From Dermabacter sp. (GTDB lineage Bacteria; Actinomycetota; Actinomycetes; Actinomycetales; Dermabacteraceae), in assembly GCA_030538475.1 (NCBI GenBank), contig JAUNTX010000001.1, positions 165,484 to 229,483 on the forward strand: a stretch of 64,000 nt of DNA, given 5' to 3'. Within the stretch, counting starts at the first letter, position 1; each line of letters starts with the position of its first letter. The notes below the pieces were generated by a model. It was not told where the DNA came from, made no database searches, and worked only from the letters and a program-made list of their open reading frames with translations. The position numbers and the translations under genes were made by a program. Below, one piece after another: positions 43,843-51,999 of the stretch.

Positions 43843-44733
43843 ATGAGTATGAACGTGATTGCCTGCGTGTGCCTGCCGTCCACCATGAGCGAGGCCCTGG
43901 AGTTCTACGAGGATGCGTTCTCCGTGCTCCCCGGCCAGGCGTTCGTGCGCGAAGCCACGGCGCACTATCCGAGTGCCGACGTGCCGGAATCATGGGCGGG
44001 TATGGAGGGCAAGGAGCTGTTTGCCCGGGCGCGCCTTCGCGATCTGGACCTGGCGTTCATCAATGCCCCGGGCGATGTCTCGATCACTCCGGCGATCTCG
44101 ATCATGCTGACCTTCGATCCGGCCGCCGATGCCGACGCCGCGCGGCACCTGCGGGCCCTGTGGGAACGGCTAGCCGACGGCGGCACGGCCCTCATGCCGC
44201 TGGACACCTACGATTTCTCGCCCCTGTTCGGGTGGGTGCGTGATCGTTTCGGCCTCACTTTCCAGCTCCGGTTAGCCAGCCCCGGGGCCGAACCGCGGCC
44301 GTTCGCGATGCCCGCGCTCATGTTCACGAGCGATGAGCCGCGCGCCGAGGCGGCCGCTCGTACGTATACGGCGCTCATCCCCGGTTCCGCGCCCGGCAGC
44401 CTCGTGCGGATGCCGACGAGCGATCACGTGCTGGTCTCCGATGCGCGCCTCGGCGAGCAGTGGATCATGCTGTCGGACTCCCCCGGCATGCACACCTTCG
44501 GTTTCACCGAGGGCGTCTCCCTCATGCTCGAGTGCGACACGCAAGAGGAGATCGACGCGGCGTGGGAGGCGCTGGCCACCCGCGAGTTCGGGGGCAGCTG
44601 GTGCGAGGACGCCTTTGGGGTGCGCTGGCAGGTGGTGCCGACGGGCCTGGCTTCCCTCATCGCGAACCCGGCGGTGCATCGCGAAATCGTGTCGATGACG
44701 AAGATTGACCTGGACCGGCTGCGCGCCGTGTGA
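43843..44733 (+). CDS. tandem VOC (glyoxalase/PhnB-like) protein
   Basis: A 296-residue protein with two copies of the VOC/PhnB-like fold (residues about 1-145 and 150-290). Each copy has an EALEFYEDAF- or GVSLMLECDTQEEIDAAWEAL-type helix, and each ends in FGVRWQV- or RFGLTFQL-type strands (FSPLFGWVRDRFGLTFQL; WCEDAFGVRWQV). Proteins of this type (3-dmu-9_3-mt domain) lack an assigned reaction. The gene begins 10 bp after mscS. Confidence 0.85.
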   Translation: MSMNVIACVCLPSTMSEALEFYEDAFSVLPGQAFVREATAHYPSADVPESWAGMEGKELFARARLRDLDLAFINAPGDVSITPAISIMLTFDPAADADAARHLRALWERLADGGTALMPLDTYDFSPLFGWVRDRFGLTFQLRLASPGAEPRPFAMPALMFTSDEPRAEAAARTYTALIPGSAPGSLVRMPTSDHVLVSDARLGEQWIMLSDSPGMHTFGFTEGVSLMLECDTQEEIDAAWEALATREFGGSWCEDAFGVRWQVVPTGLASLIANPAVHREIVSMTKIDLDRLRAV

Positions 44734-44793
44734 CGGCTGCGGGGCTGCGCCATCGGCAAGCACAGCTGCGTCAGCGGGGAGCGCCGTTGCCGC

Positions 44794-45336
44794 TCACGAC
44801 CGCAGCTCCTTGCGTACTCGCTGCCACTCGGATGTGGTCAGCAATCCCTCGGTTCGTGCCTGGGTGGCGGCGTTCAGCAGCCGTTCGGTTTCGATGCGGC
44901 CTCGGCAATCAAGGATGGCGTCAGCGACCGGCTGCGCTTCCAACCCTTCATAGACGGTCGTGTGCGCCTGGCCTTTCACCTGCGTCAGCTCCATGAATGG
45001 CGGCAAGGCGGCACGGGTGCGGCGGTGAACAGCCACCTTGATTCGTGTGGGGTTCACATCGGCAAGACCGAGCAGTGCCAACACCGACTCGCCGTGCAGA
45101 TACGCGCCCTCTCCGGCCCGCAATAACGCCTCGGCAAACTGGTCGAAAGGGGTGGGTGGGATGTCTGGGAAGCGGTAGAGCCCGTAGGCCACGTTCTCCA
45201 CACCGCCACGCGCGGCCAGCTTGGGAAGTTCGACCGCCGGCACACCTGCCGCGGCCGCCTGCCGCGTGGTGACGTAGCCGTAGTGGTCGAGCGCGATATC
45301 GCGCACCACATCCCGGTACTTCGCTGGGCCTGCCAT
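44794..45336 (-). CDS. orphan AbiEi-type antitoxin / winged-helix regulator
   Basis: A 180-residue protein with the N-terminal AbiEi-like winged-helix pattern (YGYVTTRQAAAAGVPAVELPKLAARGGVENVAYGLYRFPDIP), followed by a region like that of type IV antitoxins (GEGAYLHGESVLALLGLAD). AbiEi antitoxins repress their own promoter. No AbiEii nucleotidyltransferase toxin lies next to it: the neighbours are a VOC protein and a thioesterase, so it is an orphan, as is common in actinobacteria. The promoter carries a palindrome over the -10. Confidence 0.85.
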   Translation of the reverse strand: MAGPAKYRDVVRDIALDHYGYVTTRQAAAAGVPAVELPKLAARGGVENVAYGLYRFPDIPPTPFDQFAEALLRAGEGAYLHGESVLALLGLADVNPTRIKVAVHRRTRAALPPFMELTQVKGQAHTTVYEGLEAQPVADAILDCRGRIETERLLNAATQARTEGLLTTSEWQRVRKELRS

Positions 45337-45342
45337 GCCACA

Positions 45343-45361
45343 ACTCTACCGAAAACGGTAG
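45343..45361 (-). promoter_or_regulatory. antitoxin promoter with palindromic operator
   Basis: On the minus strand TAGAGT (45348-45343) ends 6 nt before ATG 45336, predicting leaderless mRNA. The palindrome CTACCG-AAAA-CGGTAG (45346-45361) overlaps this -10, so a bound dimer would block RNA polymerase. AbiEi proteins repress through inverted repeats, so self-repression is the natural inference. Confidence 0.65.
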
Positions 45362-45443
45362 CGTTGCGCCATGAAGGTTTTGCCTCACAGGCGCGTAGGA
45401 CACGGAGTGCGCAACCCCAAACAGAGGCGCGGCAGCCCCGGCC

Positions 45444-45920
45444 CTAGCCGCGGAAGCTCAGCGGTTCGTCCGTGAAGGGGTCCAGACCCTCACGCAGGGA
45501 GTCGGGGATGCGGGTGGGCGCACCCGTGGTGGCGTCGATGAGCACGAGCACGCTGCGGGCCTTCGCGTAGGGACTGTCCATCTCATCGCGCGTGAGGATC
45601 TCGTAATCCACATCGAGCGACGCGCGGCCCACCTTCGAGAGCCACAGGCGAACGATCACGCCGTCGCGTCGATACCCGAGCTGGCGAAGGTATTCGATCC
45701 GGTTCGAGGCCACGAACGTGCGAAACGGCCCGTCGGGAGAAATCTCCGGCACCGCCGTGGGGTAGGCAATCGCCCCCAATTCCTGCTGCGCGGCCGACGG
45801 CGCCCAGAACGCCTGGATGCGCGCTTCTTCGAGCAGCCGCAGGAACGTCGTGTTGTTGACGTGCTGGTAGCCGTCAAGGTCGGTCCAGCGGATCGGGATG
45901 GGAATGTCGAGGTGAGCCAT
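45444..45920 (-). CDS. acyl-CoA thioesterase, hotdog fold (4HBT/YbgC-like)
   Basis: A 158-residue hotdog-fold protein with the 4HBT pattern RWTDLDGYQHVNNTTFLRLLEEARIQAFW; the Asp in DxDxxxHVNN is the catalytic residue. It later has SNRIEYLRQLGYRRDGVIVRLWLSKVGRASLDVDYEI. It should hydrolyse acyl-CoA thioesters in the cytoplasm. It is monocistronic. Confidence 0.9.
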   Translation of the reverse strand: MAHLDIPIPIRWTDLDGYQHVNNTTFLRLLEEARIQAFWAPSAAQQELGAIAYPTAVPEISPDGPFRTFVASNRIEYLRQLGYRRDGVIVRLWLSKVGRASLDVDYEILTRDEMDSPYAKARSVLVLIDATTGAPTRIPDSLREGLDPFTDEPLSFRG

Positions 45921-45926
45921 GCCTCC

Positions 45927-45932
45927 ACCCTA
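45927..45932 (-). promoter_or_regulatory. -10 element for the thioesterase gene
   Basis: TAGGGT on the minus strand ends exactly 6 nt before ATG 45920, predicting a leaderless mRNA. The intervening GGAGGC also resembles a ribosome-binding site but is too close to the ATG to act as one. Confidence 0.5.
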
Positions 45933-45999
45933 CCGAGACCAAGCGATCTCCGGGGCGGATAACCCCGAGACAACAAGCGTCTGTGGGCGGTGATGGCCG

Positions 46000-47352
46000 T
46001 CAGTGGACGGTGATGGCCTTGAGCGCCGCGGTCGAAGCGTCGGGCGCGCGGCGCCGCATCGCGAGGGCGAGGATGAGCACGCCGAGGGTAGTGAATGCGA
46101 GAGCGAGGGGCCAGGCCATGCCCGCCATGATGAGCGCGGGCAACACGGCGATGATGGCGATGTCCACGAACCCGATGGGGATGTAGGCGAGGCCGTAGTA
46201 GTCGAGGGTCTTGGAGCGCATCTCCGGGTCCACGATCCGCAGCAGCGCCATGCCCATGGCGACCGTGCCCGTGTTCCAGCCCCACGTGAAGATGCCCTGC
46301 TCCACCTTGTGATCGGCGAAGAGCCGCTTGGAGATCATGACGTAGTAGAACACGAGGAAGCAGAGGCCGAACGCGAGCAGGGCGGCGAGCGGCTGCCAGT
46401 ATTCGGCGACGATGGCCGGGTCAATGGAGGCGATGCCGAAGGCCACGAGGAGGTCGGTGGCCATGCCGCTGCCGCGCTCGAAGATGCGGGCGTCGAACGC
46501 CCGGTCGGCCTTCGTGGCGCGCAGGGCAAACAGCAGCAGGTATCCGAGCAGGAACGCCACGCAGAACGTGGGGATTGACAGCCAGCTCACCTGCTCCTTC
46601 GCCCACGAGGTGATGAGATAGGCGAGCGAGGCGATACCCACGAGCACCGCCGCGTGGTAGGTCAGGGGGTCAATGCTCATGGTGGAGACGGGCGAGGAAC
46701 CGATCGATTCGCGGCGCTCGGCGGGGATCATCCCCGTGCGCAGGTCGCGCGGAAGATCCTTGAAGGAGCGCAGATAGGCCGTGTTGCCGCGGATGGATTC
46801 GACCTTGATGATGGCGATACCGCCGACGACGGAGGCGATGATGCCCACCGTTGCCGCGGTCATGCCGAGCGATGATGCCTGCTCCCACGAATCCCCGAAA
46901 CCGTCGGCCAGCGCGGCCGCCGTGCCGTGCCCGCCCATGAAGCCTGCCGCGAGCATGAGCCCGAAGCCGTCGGGCAGCCCGCGGAAGATGAAGGCGAGCA
47001 GGCCAAGGGTGAACAGCAGCCCGATCCCCCACTGCAGGAGCACCGCCGCCTGGGAGACCGACCACATGGTGCGCACGGACCGCATGATGCTTCCGAGGTT
47101 CGCGACCTGCGAGGTGAAGGGCAGCGCGGCGAAGACGACGGCGATGAGGATCGCCGCGTACGTGGGAAGGGCGCTCGAGAAGGGGATGATGCCGAGGACG
47201 TTCGGGCCGAGCACGAGCCCCATGAGGCCCGCGATGAGGCTGGCCGGCAGGAACAGCGACTGGATGGGGCGAACTGTCGCGCGCAGCACCACGGCGATGA
47301 GGATGAGCAGGCCGATCCACCCGAGGTCCAAGAAAAGATCCCACGCCGACAT
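46000..47352 (-). CDS. GltS-like sodium/glutamate symporter family protein
   Basis: A 450-residue membrane protein with about 12 hydrophobic segments in two halves. Each half carries a Gly-rich re-entrant-type loop (GLMLAAGFMGGHGTAAALADGFG in the first; QGIFTWGWNTGTVAMGMALLRI in the second). The GGHGTA motif is typical of the ESS/GltS family. Glutamate is the known substrate of family members, but it is unproven here. ATG 47352 has GAGGAGTGG upstream; the longer open frame was discarded. Confidence 0.82.
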   Translation of the reverse strand: MSAWDLFLDLGWIGLLILIAVVLRATVRPIQSLFLPASLIAGLMGLVLGPNVLGIIPFSSALPTYAAILIAVVFAALPFTSQVANLGSIMRSVRTMWSVSQAAVLLQWGIGLLFTLGLLAFIFRGLPDGFGLMLAAGFMGGHGTAAALADGFGDSWEQASSLGMTAATVGIIASVVGGIAIIKVESIRGNTAYLRSFKDLPRDLRTGMIPAERRESIGSSPVSTMSIDPLTYHAAVLVGIASLAYLITSWAKEQVSWLSIPTFCVAFLLGYLLLFALRATKADRAFDARIFERGSGMATDLLVAFGIASIDPAIVAEYWQPLAALLAFGLCFLVFYYVMISKRLFADHKVEQGIFTWGWNTGTVAMGMALLRIVDPEMRSKTLDYYGLAYIPIGFVDIAIIAVLPALIMAGMAWPLALAFTTLGVLILALAMRRRAPDASTAALKAITVH

Positions 47353-47510
47353 GTACCACTCCTCGCCACTGCTTCTTGACTGTCTCTCGCGCCCCATTCT
47401 GGGCAACGGCTCACTGTAAGCCCCGAGGCCACTGAGCGGGAAGAGTCGGAGCATTCACCAGGCGCGGGCGGTGCGGCGATTCACAGGGGCCGCGAGCGCG
47501 ACCGCGCCCC

Positions 47511-47516
47511 TATACT
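47511..47516 (+). promoter_or_regulatory. -10 element for the acetyltransferase gene
   Basis: TATACT, close to the TATAAT consensus, ends exactly 6 nt before ATG 47523. No ribosome-binding site is present, so a leaderless mRNA is expected. Confidence 0.6.
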
Positions 47517-47522
47517 TGCCGA

Positions 47523-48116
47523 ATGCTTCCGTCGCCCCCGCGCCTGACCGGCGAACACGTCACCCTCGAACCCCTCGACCTCTCCCACGTGGAGGGCGTG
47601 CGCGCCGCGGTCGCCGACGGCGAACTGTGGAAGCTCTGGTATGCGGGCATCGCGCACCCGTCGGCCATGCGTCAGGAAGTGGAGCGTCGGCTCGCGCTGC
47701 AGGAGGGCGGCACCATGCTCCCCTTCACCGTGGTCCAGAACGTTGGGCCGCACTCGGGCACGATCGTGGGCATGACCTCCCTCATGAACATCGCCCTCGA
47801 GCACAAGCGGGTGGAGATCGGCAGCACGTGGCTCGCCGCCTCGTGCCAGGGCACGGCCATCAATGCCGAGGCGAAGCTCCTGCTGCTGCGCTACTGCTTC
47901 GACGTGCTCGGCACGCAGCGAGTGGAACTGCGCACGCACGCGATGAACCGCCAGTCCCGCGCCGCCATCGAGAAGCTGGGGGCCACGTTCGAGGGCGTCC
48001 TGCGGCGCCACATGATCCTCGCAAACGGCACCACGCGCGACACGGCCGTGTACGCCATCCTCGACGTGGACTGGCCGACGGTCCGCGCGGGCCTCGAGCA
48101 CCGGCTCGGCACCTAG
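47523..48116 (+). CDS. GNAT acetyltransferase, RimJ/RimL type
   Basis: A 197-residue protein with the RimJ/RimL-type GNAT layout: LTGEHVTLEPLDLSHVEGVRAAV at the N-terminus, GMTSLMNIALEHKRVEIGSTWLAASCQGTAINAEAKLLLLRYCFD around the acetyl-CoA loop, and RVELRTHAMNRQSRAAIEKLGATFEGVLRRHM at the C-terminus. The acceptor could be a protein N-terminus or a small molecule; the sequence does not tell. Confidence 0.9.
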   Translation: MLPSPPRLTGEHVTLEPLDLSHVEGVRAAVADGELWKLWYAGIAHPSAMRQEVERRLALQEGGTMLPFTVVQNVGPHSGTIVGMTSLMNIALEHKRVEIGSTWLAASCQGTAINAEAKLLLLRYCFDVLGTQRVELRTHAMNRQSRAAIEKLGATFEGVLRRHMILANGTTRDTAVYAILDVDWPTVRAGLEHRLGT

Positions 48117-48163
48117 ACACCCGTCCCTACGCGGCGCGCCCGCCCACCGCGTCGAGTGCCGCG

Positions 48164-48922
48164 CTACACCAGGGCCGCGAGGACCGCAGCCGAGGCGATG
48201 GCGTTGATCGAGACGTGCATCGCCACAGGCGCCCAGATGTTCCCGTGGAACACCCGGAGAAAGCCGAGGATGAGACCCAGGGTCAGCAGGTAGGGCAGCA
48301 GGATCGGCACCCCGTGCACGGCCGCAAAGAGGGCCGCGCTCAGCACCACGGCGATGCCTGCCCCGTAGCGCCGTCGCGCCGCGCCCAGCACCAGAGCGCG
48401 GAAGAACAGCTCCTCCCACAGCGGGGTCAGCAGCGCGACGCCCAGGAACCCCACCACGGCAAAGAGGGGCGATAGCGAGGCCATTGCACGTCCCGCACCC
48501 CCGGAAGCAACGGGATCCTCTCCCCCCAGCACGGCGAACATCGTTGCCTGAACGGCCACAAGGAGGATCAGGGCAGAAGGGATCTGCCATAGCAGGTGCA
48601 AGAGTCTCCACGTGGGCCGACGGATGCCGAGCGCCTGGGGAGCAACGCCCGCGCGTCGCACAAGCGCCAGCAGGAAAAGCAGACAGGCGAGGGCGTGAAT
48701 CGCGACGGCGACGGCGATGACCTCACCGAGGCGTTCCTTCGCCGCGTCGCTCGTGAGCGCCAGGAGAATAACGGCACCGAAGACGATGATGGTGACGGCC
48801 AGGCACCCGCCCGCGCCACGCAGCACCGTGCTCAGGCGCGACTCACCCTGACCGGAAGCAGGACCCGAAGCGAGGGATGAGGGCGGGGCCGTCGCTGGCC
48901 CACCGTCGTTCACAGCGCTCAC
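48164..48922 (-). CDS. CPBP-family intramembrane protease
   Basis: A 252-residue membrane protein with the three CPBP (type II CAAX protease) motifs: EELFFR with the catalytic Glu pair, FAAVHG, and HVSINAIAS with the HxxxN site. About seven helices are predicted. The GTG at 48922 overlaps the stop of the HAAS-domain gene, so padR, the HAAS gene and this protease form one operon. Such proteases may act in envelope regulation or peptide processing; the target is unknown. Confidence 0.9.
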   Translation of the reverse strand: MSAVNDGGPATAPPSSLASGPASGQGESRLSTVLRGAGGCLAVTIIVFGAVILLALTSDAAKERLGEVIAVAVAIHALACLLFLLALVRRAGVAPQALGIRRPTWRLLHLLWQIPSALILLVAVQATMFAVLGGEDPVASGGAGRAMASLSPLFAVVGFLGVALLTPLWEELFFRALVLGAARRRYGAGIAVVLSAALFAAVHGVPILLPYLLTLGLILGFLRVFHGNIWAPVAMHVSINAIASAAVLAALV

Positions 48923-49329
48923 GGCTCGCGATGCAAGGCCCGCAGCTGGCCGGTGTAGGCAGCCGGAAGGCGATGGTCGATGACCGTCCCGATGAGCACG
49001 CCCGCGAGGAGGAAGACCGCGAGAGCGATGATTCCCGCGAACTGCTCCAGCACGGGCGCGGTGATGCCGAACCACTGGGGCCAGATCGCGTAGACCGCGA
49101 CGCACAGAAGACCGAGGGCACCGCAAACATTGAGGACCTTTCGCCCCGGCGTCGTTGTCACGGGCCCTTCGAACTGTTCGGCATACTGCTCGGGGCTTCC
49201 GCACTCCTCTTCGGCAGACCTGCCGGAGGAGGACACCGCTTCGTCAACCGTGTGCAGGACATCCGCGATGGTGCTGTCGGTGCAGCCCCGCAGTCGCAGC
49301 TGATAGGCAAGGTCGTTGTGATAGCTCAT
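48919..49329 (-). CDS. HAAS-domain membrane protein, PadR partner
   Basis: A 136-residue protein beginning MSYHNDLAYQLRLRGCTDSTIADVLHTVDEAV, a HAAS-type helical domain found in genes next to PadR regulators. Two transmembrane helices follow (about residues 65-85 and 92-115). The ATG overlaps the padR stop (ATGA). It is probably a membrane partner of the PadR regulator; the signal is unknown. Confidence 0.82.
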   Translation of the reverse strand: MSYHNDLAYQLRLRGCTDSTIADVLHTVDEAVSSSGRSAEEECGSPEQYAEQFEGPVTTTPGRKVLNVCGALGLLCVAVYAIWPQWFGITAPVLEQFAGIIALAVFLLAGVLIGTVIDHRLPAAYTGQLRALHREP

Positions 49330-49676
49330 GGGGCAGCGGTCCTCTCGATGGTGTCGGCATGCGCTGAGCTCAGCACCTCGCGGACCTGCCGCCACTGATG
49401 CTCCAGCTCCTCACGGTGCCGGTGCCCGGCAGCGGTGAGAGTCAGGATCTTTCTGGCAGGACCCGCCTCGGGGGTGTGCCAGGTGCTGTCTAGGTATCCG
49501 GCCTCGTGCAGCTTGGTGAGGTGCGGGTACACGGTGGTCCCGCGGGCCTCAATCCCTGCCGCGCGAAGCTGTTCAACAAGGCCGTAGCCGTGAGAAGGCT
49601 CGCGAGCGAGAAAGCGGAGCAGCAGCAGCGGCAGGGCTGGGCGCAGCCAGTCCCCGAAGCGCATGGTCTCTGACAT
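49326..49676 (-). CDS. PadR-family transcriptional regulator
   Basis: A 116-residue regulator with the PadR winged helix: LPLLLLRFLAREPSHGYGLVEQLRAAGIEARGTTVYPHLTKLHEAGYLDSTWH, then a C-terminal dimerisation helix. ATG 49676 sits 6 nt after a -10, within a promoter covered by two 10-bp palindromes, so it probably represses itself and the linked HAAS and CPBP genes. Confidence 0.92.
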   Translation of the reverse strand: MSETMRFGDWLRPALPLLLLRFLAREPSHGYGLVEQLRAAGIEARGTTVYPHLTKLHEAGYLDSTWHTPEAGPARKILTLTAAGHRHREELEHQWRQVREVLSSAHADTIERTAAP

Positions 49677-49682
49677 ACCCCC

Positions 49683-49718
49683 ATCGTAGGGACAACTAGT
49701 TGCTGACGCAACTAGTTG
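49683..49718 (-). promoter_or_regulatory. padR promoter with double palindromic operator
   Basis: On the minus strand, -35 TTGCGT (49711-49706) and -10 TACGAT (49688-49683) are 17 bp apart, and the -10 ends 6 nt before the padR ATG. Two identical palindromes, CAACTAGTTG at 49693-49702 and 49709-49718, flank or overlap the -35. Together they also form one large inverted repeat. A PadR dimer bound here would block the promoter. Confidence 0.75.
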
Positions 49719-49731
49719 GAGTAACAAGCAC

Positions 49732-50250
49732 CTACGCGGTGCGCTCCCCCGCCGCTATCGCCCGCTCGATGTTGTGGACGATGTGGATGGGCAGGGGCTC
49801 GATCGAGACCCGCACCCCCGCCTCGAAATCGGCGAGCTCCTGGAGAGTGGCGTACTGCGAATCCAGCAGCGTGGTGGGCATGTACTCGTGATTGCGGCGG
49901 GCGATGCGGCTGGCCACCAGTTCCTTTGGGCCCGCGAGGTGCACGAAGAAAAGATCGGGGACGTAGTAGCGCAGCAGTTCGCGATACCAGCGCTTGAGGG
50001 CCGAACAGACGACGACGGTGAGCACGCCCTCCTCGCGGTTCTTCGCGATCTTTTCGCCGATGATCGTGAGCCACGGGAGGCGATCCGCGTCGTTGAGCGG
50101 CTGGCCAGACGCCATCTTCTTCTTGTTCTCTGGGGGGTGGAGGTCATCGCCATCGATGAACGCCATGCCGTAAGCCTCCGCGAGCGCCGCGCCCACAGTG
50201 GACTTCCCCGTGCCCTGGACTCCCATGACAATCATTGGCGGTTGCGTCAT
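49732..50250 (-). CDS. gntK: gluconokinase
   Basis: A 172-residue P-loop kinase with GVQGTGKST at residues 10-18, FIDGDDLHPPENKKKMASGQPLNDADRLPWL (the gluconate kinase signature region) and VCSALKRWYRELLR. It phosphorylates D-gluconate to 6-phosphogluconate, feeding the pentose phosphate or Entner-Doudoroff route. TTAGGAAC lies upstream. It is divergent from the mannitol-dehydrogenase-family gene and near idnD and gntP, forming a hexonate cluster. Confidence 0.93.
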   Translation of the reverse strand: MTQPPMIVMGVQGTGKSTVGAALAEAYGMAFIDGDDLHPPENKKKMASGQPLNDADRLPWLTIIGEKIAKNREEGVLTVVVCSALKRWYRELLRYYVPDLFFVHLAGPKELVASRIARRNHEYMPTTLLDSQYATLQELADFEAGVRVSIEPLPIHIVHNIERAIAAGERTA

Positions 50251-50316
50251 TGCCGTTGTTCCTAACGAAAAGTTGCGAGTGCATGATCGGTTGAGCCACC
50301 ACCGCGGCACCGTCAT

Positions 50317-50333
50317 CTCACCGCATCGGTGAG
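50317..50333. promoter_or_regulatory. 17-bp palindrome between gntK and the oxidoreductase gene
   Basis: CTCACCG-CAT-CGGTGAG is a perfect 7-bp inverted repeat in the 222-bp divergent gap, about 67 bp from the gntK start and 140 bp from the other start. Size and spacing fit a dimeric repressor site, but no matching copy was found upstream of gntP and no regulator gene is nearby. Confidence 0.45.
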
Positions 50334-50472
50334 TCCCAGTTCGCGGCAGGCGCCACCCGTCATACTGGATGTGCCACGGCCCACAGCTCCCAGTCTAGCC
50401 GCGATGCCTGAGCCGCGGCAGTCGCGCGCGAGCGCCGTTTCTACCCGCATTCCAGGATCGAAGGTGACCCCC

Positions 50473-51999
50473 ATGACCCGCCTGTCCCACGCCACCGCCC
50501 CCGCCCACCTCATCGTGGGCACGTCGGCCCCCGCCCTGCCGGAGCCGCCCGGCATCGTCCACCTCGGGCTCGGGAACTTCCACCGGGCGCACGCGGCCGT
50601 CTATACGGCGAAGGCGATGGCGGCCGCGGGCGGCTCGTGGGGTATCGAGGGCTGGGCGTTTTCCTCGGATCGGCTCACCGCCCCGCTGGCCGAGCAGGAC
50701 GGCGTGTATTCGCTCGTGCAGCTGTCCGCGCGCGGGACCGAGGTGCAGCTGATCGACGTGCACCGCGGGTTCGGGGTGGCGCGCGCGGAAGCGGAGCGTT
50801 TCGTGGCTTCCATCGCCGATCCCTCGCGCCGCATCCTGACGCTCACGATCAGCGAGAAGGGCTACTGCCTGGACCCGCTCACGGGCACGCTCGACACCGA
50901 CCACCCCGACATTGCGCACGACATCGCCCTCGCCACTCGCCGCGCCGCGGGCGAGGCCGCGGACGAGTTCGCGCCCCGCTCGGCGATGGGCCTCGTGGCC
51001 GCCGCCCTCACGGCCCGCGCCCACACCGGCGCACCCTTCACGGTGCTCAGCTGCGACAACGTGCAGGGCAACGGCGAGCGCACACGCGCGGCGATCCTCG
51101 GCTTCCTCACCGCGGCAGGCGCCCCGGCCGAAGTCCACGACTACGTGCGCACATCCGTGGCCTTCCCGAACTCGATGGTGGATCGGATCGTGCCCGGCAC
51201 CACCGCGGACACCGCCCAGATCGCCCGTGAAGCGACGGGCCTCGAGGATTCGGCCCCCGTGCGCTCGGAGGAGTTCACCATGTGGGTGCTCGAAGATCAC
51301 TTCCCGGCGGGACGCCCCGCGTGGGACGAAGTGGGGGCGATCATGACCGACGAGGTTGACCGCTACGAGCTGGTGAAGCTCCGCCTCCTCAACGGCTCCC
51401 ACTCGCTCATGAGCTACCTCGGTGCGCTCGCGGGCGCGCCCACGATTCCCGCGGCGTTCGCGACCCCGGAGATCCGCGAGGCCGTGCTCGCCCTCATCGA
51501 GCGCGACTACCTGCCCACGATTGCGCTTCCCACCGGCTTCGACGCCGCCGCGTACGTGGCGGACCTCGAAGAGCGCTGGTCCAACGTGCTGCTCGGCGAT
51601 TCGGTTTCGCGCGTCGGCTCCGACGGCAGCGCGAAACTGGTGCAGCGCGTTCCCGAGGCCGCGCACGCGCGCTACCTCGCGGGCAGCGATCCCGCGCTAC
51701 TGGCCCTGCTCGTGGCCGCCTGGATCGCGTGCGTAGCGCCGCCGCAGAGCCCCGACGCCGAAGGTTTCGAGCCGGGAGCGCTCGCGGACGCCATGGAGGA
51801 ACCGCTCAGGGACCGGCTTCGGGAACTGACGGCCGACGCGGGCAGCATCCAGGAGCACGCGCGAGCCGTCATGGCGGGCGGGATCTTCCCCGACCTGCTC
51901 ACGGATCACGCCGAGTTCACGAACGCCGTGGCACACGATCTCGAGATGATCGTGCACCACGGCGCACAGTCGGCGGCGCGGCAAGCGCTCGGGAACTAG
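50473..51999 (+). CDS. mannitol dehydrogenase-family oxidoreductase (UxuB/fructuronate reductase-like)
   Basis: A 508-residue polyol-specific long-chain dehydrogenase: Rossmann motif GIVHLGLGNFHRAHAAVYT, SCDNVQGNGERTR, FPNSMVDRIVPGT and the catalytic Lys/Asn segment YELVKLRLLNGSHSLMSYLG. Family members interconvert fructuronate/mannonate, tagaturonate/altronate, fructose/mannitol and similar keto/hydroxy pairs with NAD(P)H. With gntK, idnD and gntP around it, a 5-ketogluconate-reductase-like role is possible, but the substrate cannot be told from sequence. Its stop overlaps the convergent idnD stop by 4 bp. Confidence 0.85.
   Translation: MTRLSHATAPAHLIVGTSAPALPEPPGIVHLGLGNFHRAHAAVYTAKAMAAAGGSWGIEGWAFSSDRLTAPLAEQDGVYSLVQLSARGTEVQLIDVHRGFGVARAEAERFVASIADPSRRILTLTISEKGYCLDPLTGTLDTDHPDIAHDIALATRRAAGEAADEFAPRSAMGLVAAALTARAHTGAPFTVLSCDNVQGNGERTRAAILGFLTAAGAPAEVHDYVRTSVAFPNSMVDRIVPGTTADTAQIAREATGLEDSAPVRSEEFTMWVLEDHFPAGRPAWDEVGAIMTDEVDRYELVKLRLLNGSHSLMSYLGALAGAPTIPAAFATPEIREAVLALIERDYLPTIALPTGFDAAAYVADLEERWSNVLLGDSVSRVGSDGSAKLVQRVPEAAHARYLAGSDPALLALLVAAWIACVAPPQSPDAEGFEPGALADAMEEPLRDRLRELTADAGSIQEHARAVMAGGIFPDLLTDHAEFTNAVAHDLEMIVHHGAQSAARQALGN

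Noticed and set aside
44794..45443. Complete type IV toxin-antitoxin pair
   Set aside because: Only the antitoxin-like gene is present; the flanking genes encode a VOC protein and a thioesterase, and no nucleotidyltransferase toxin is found.
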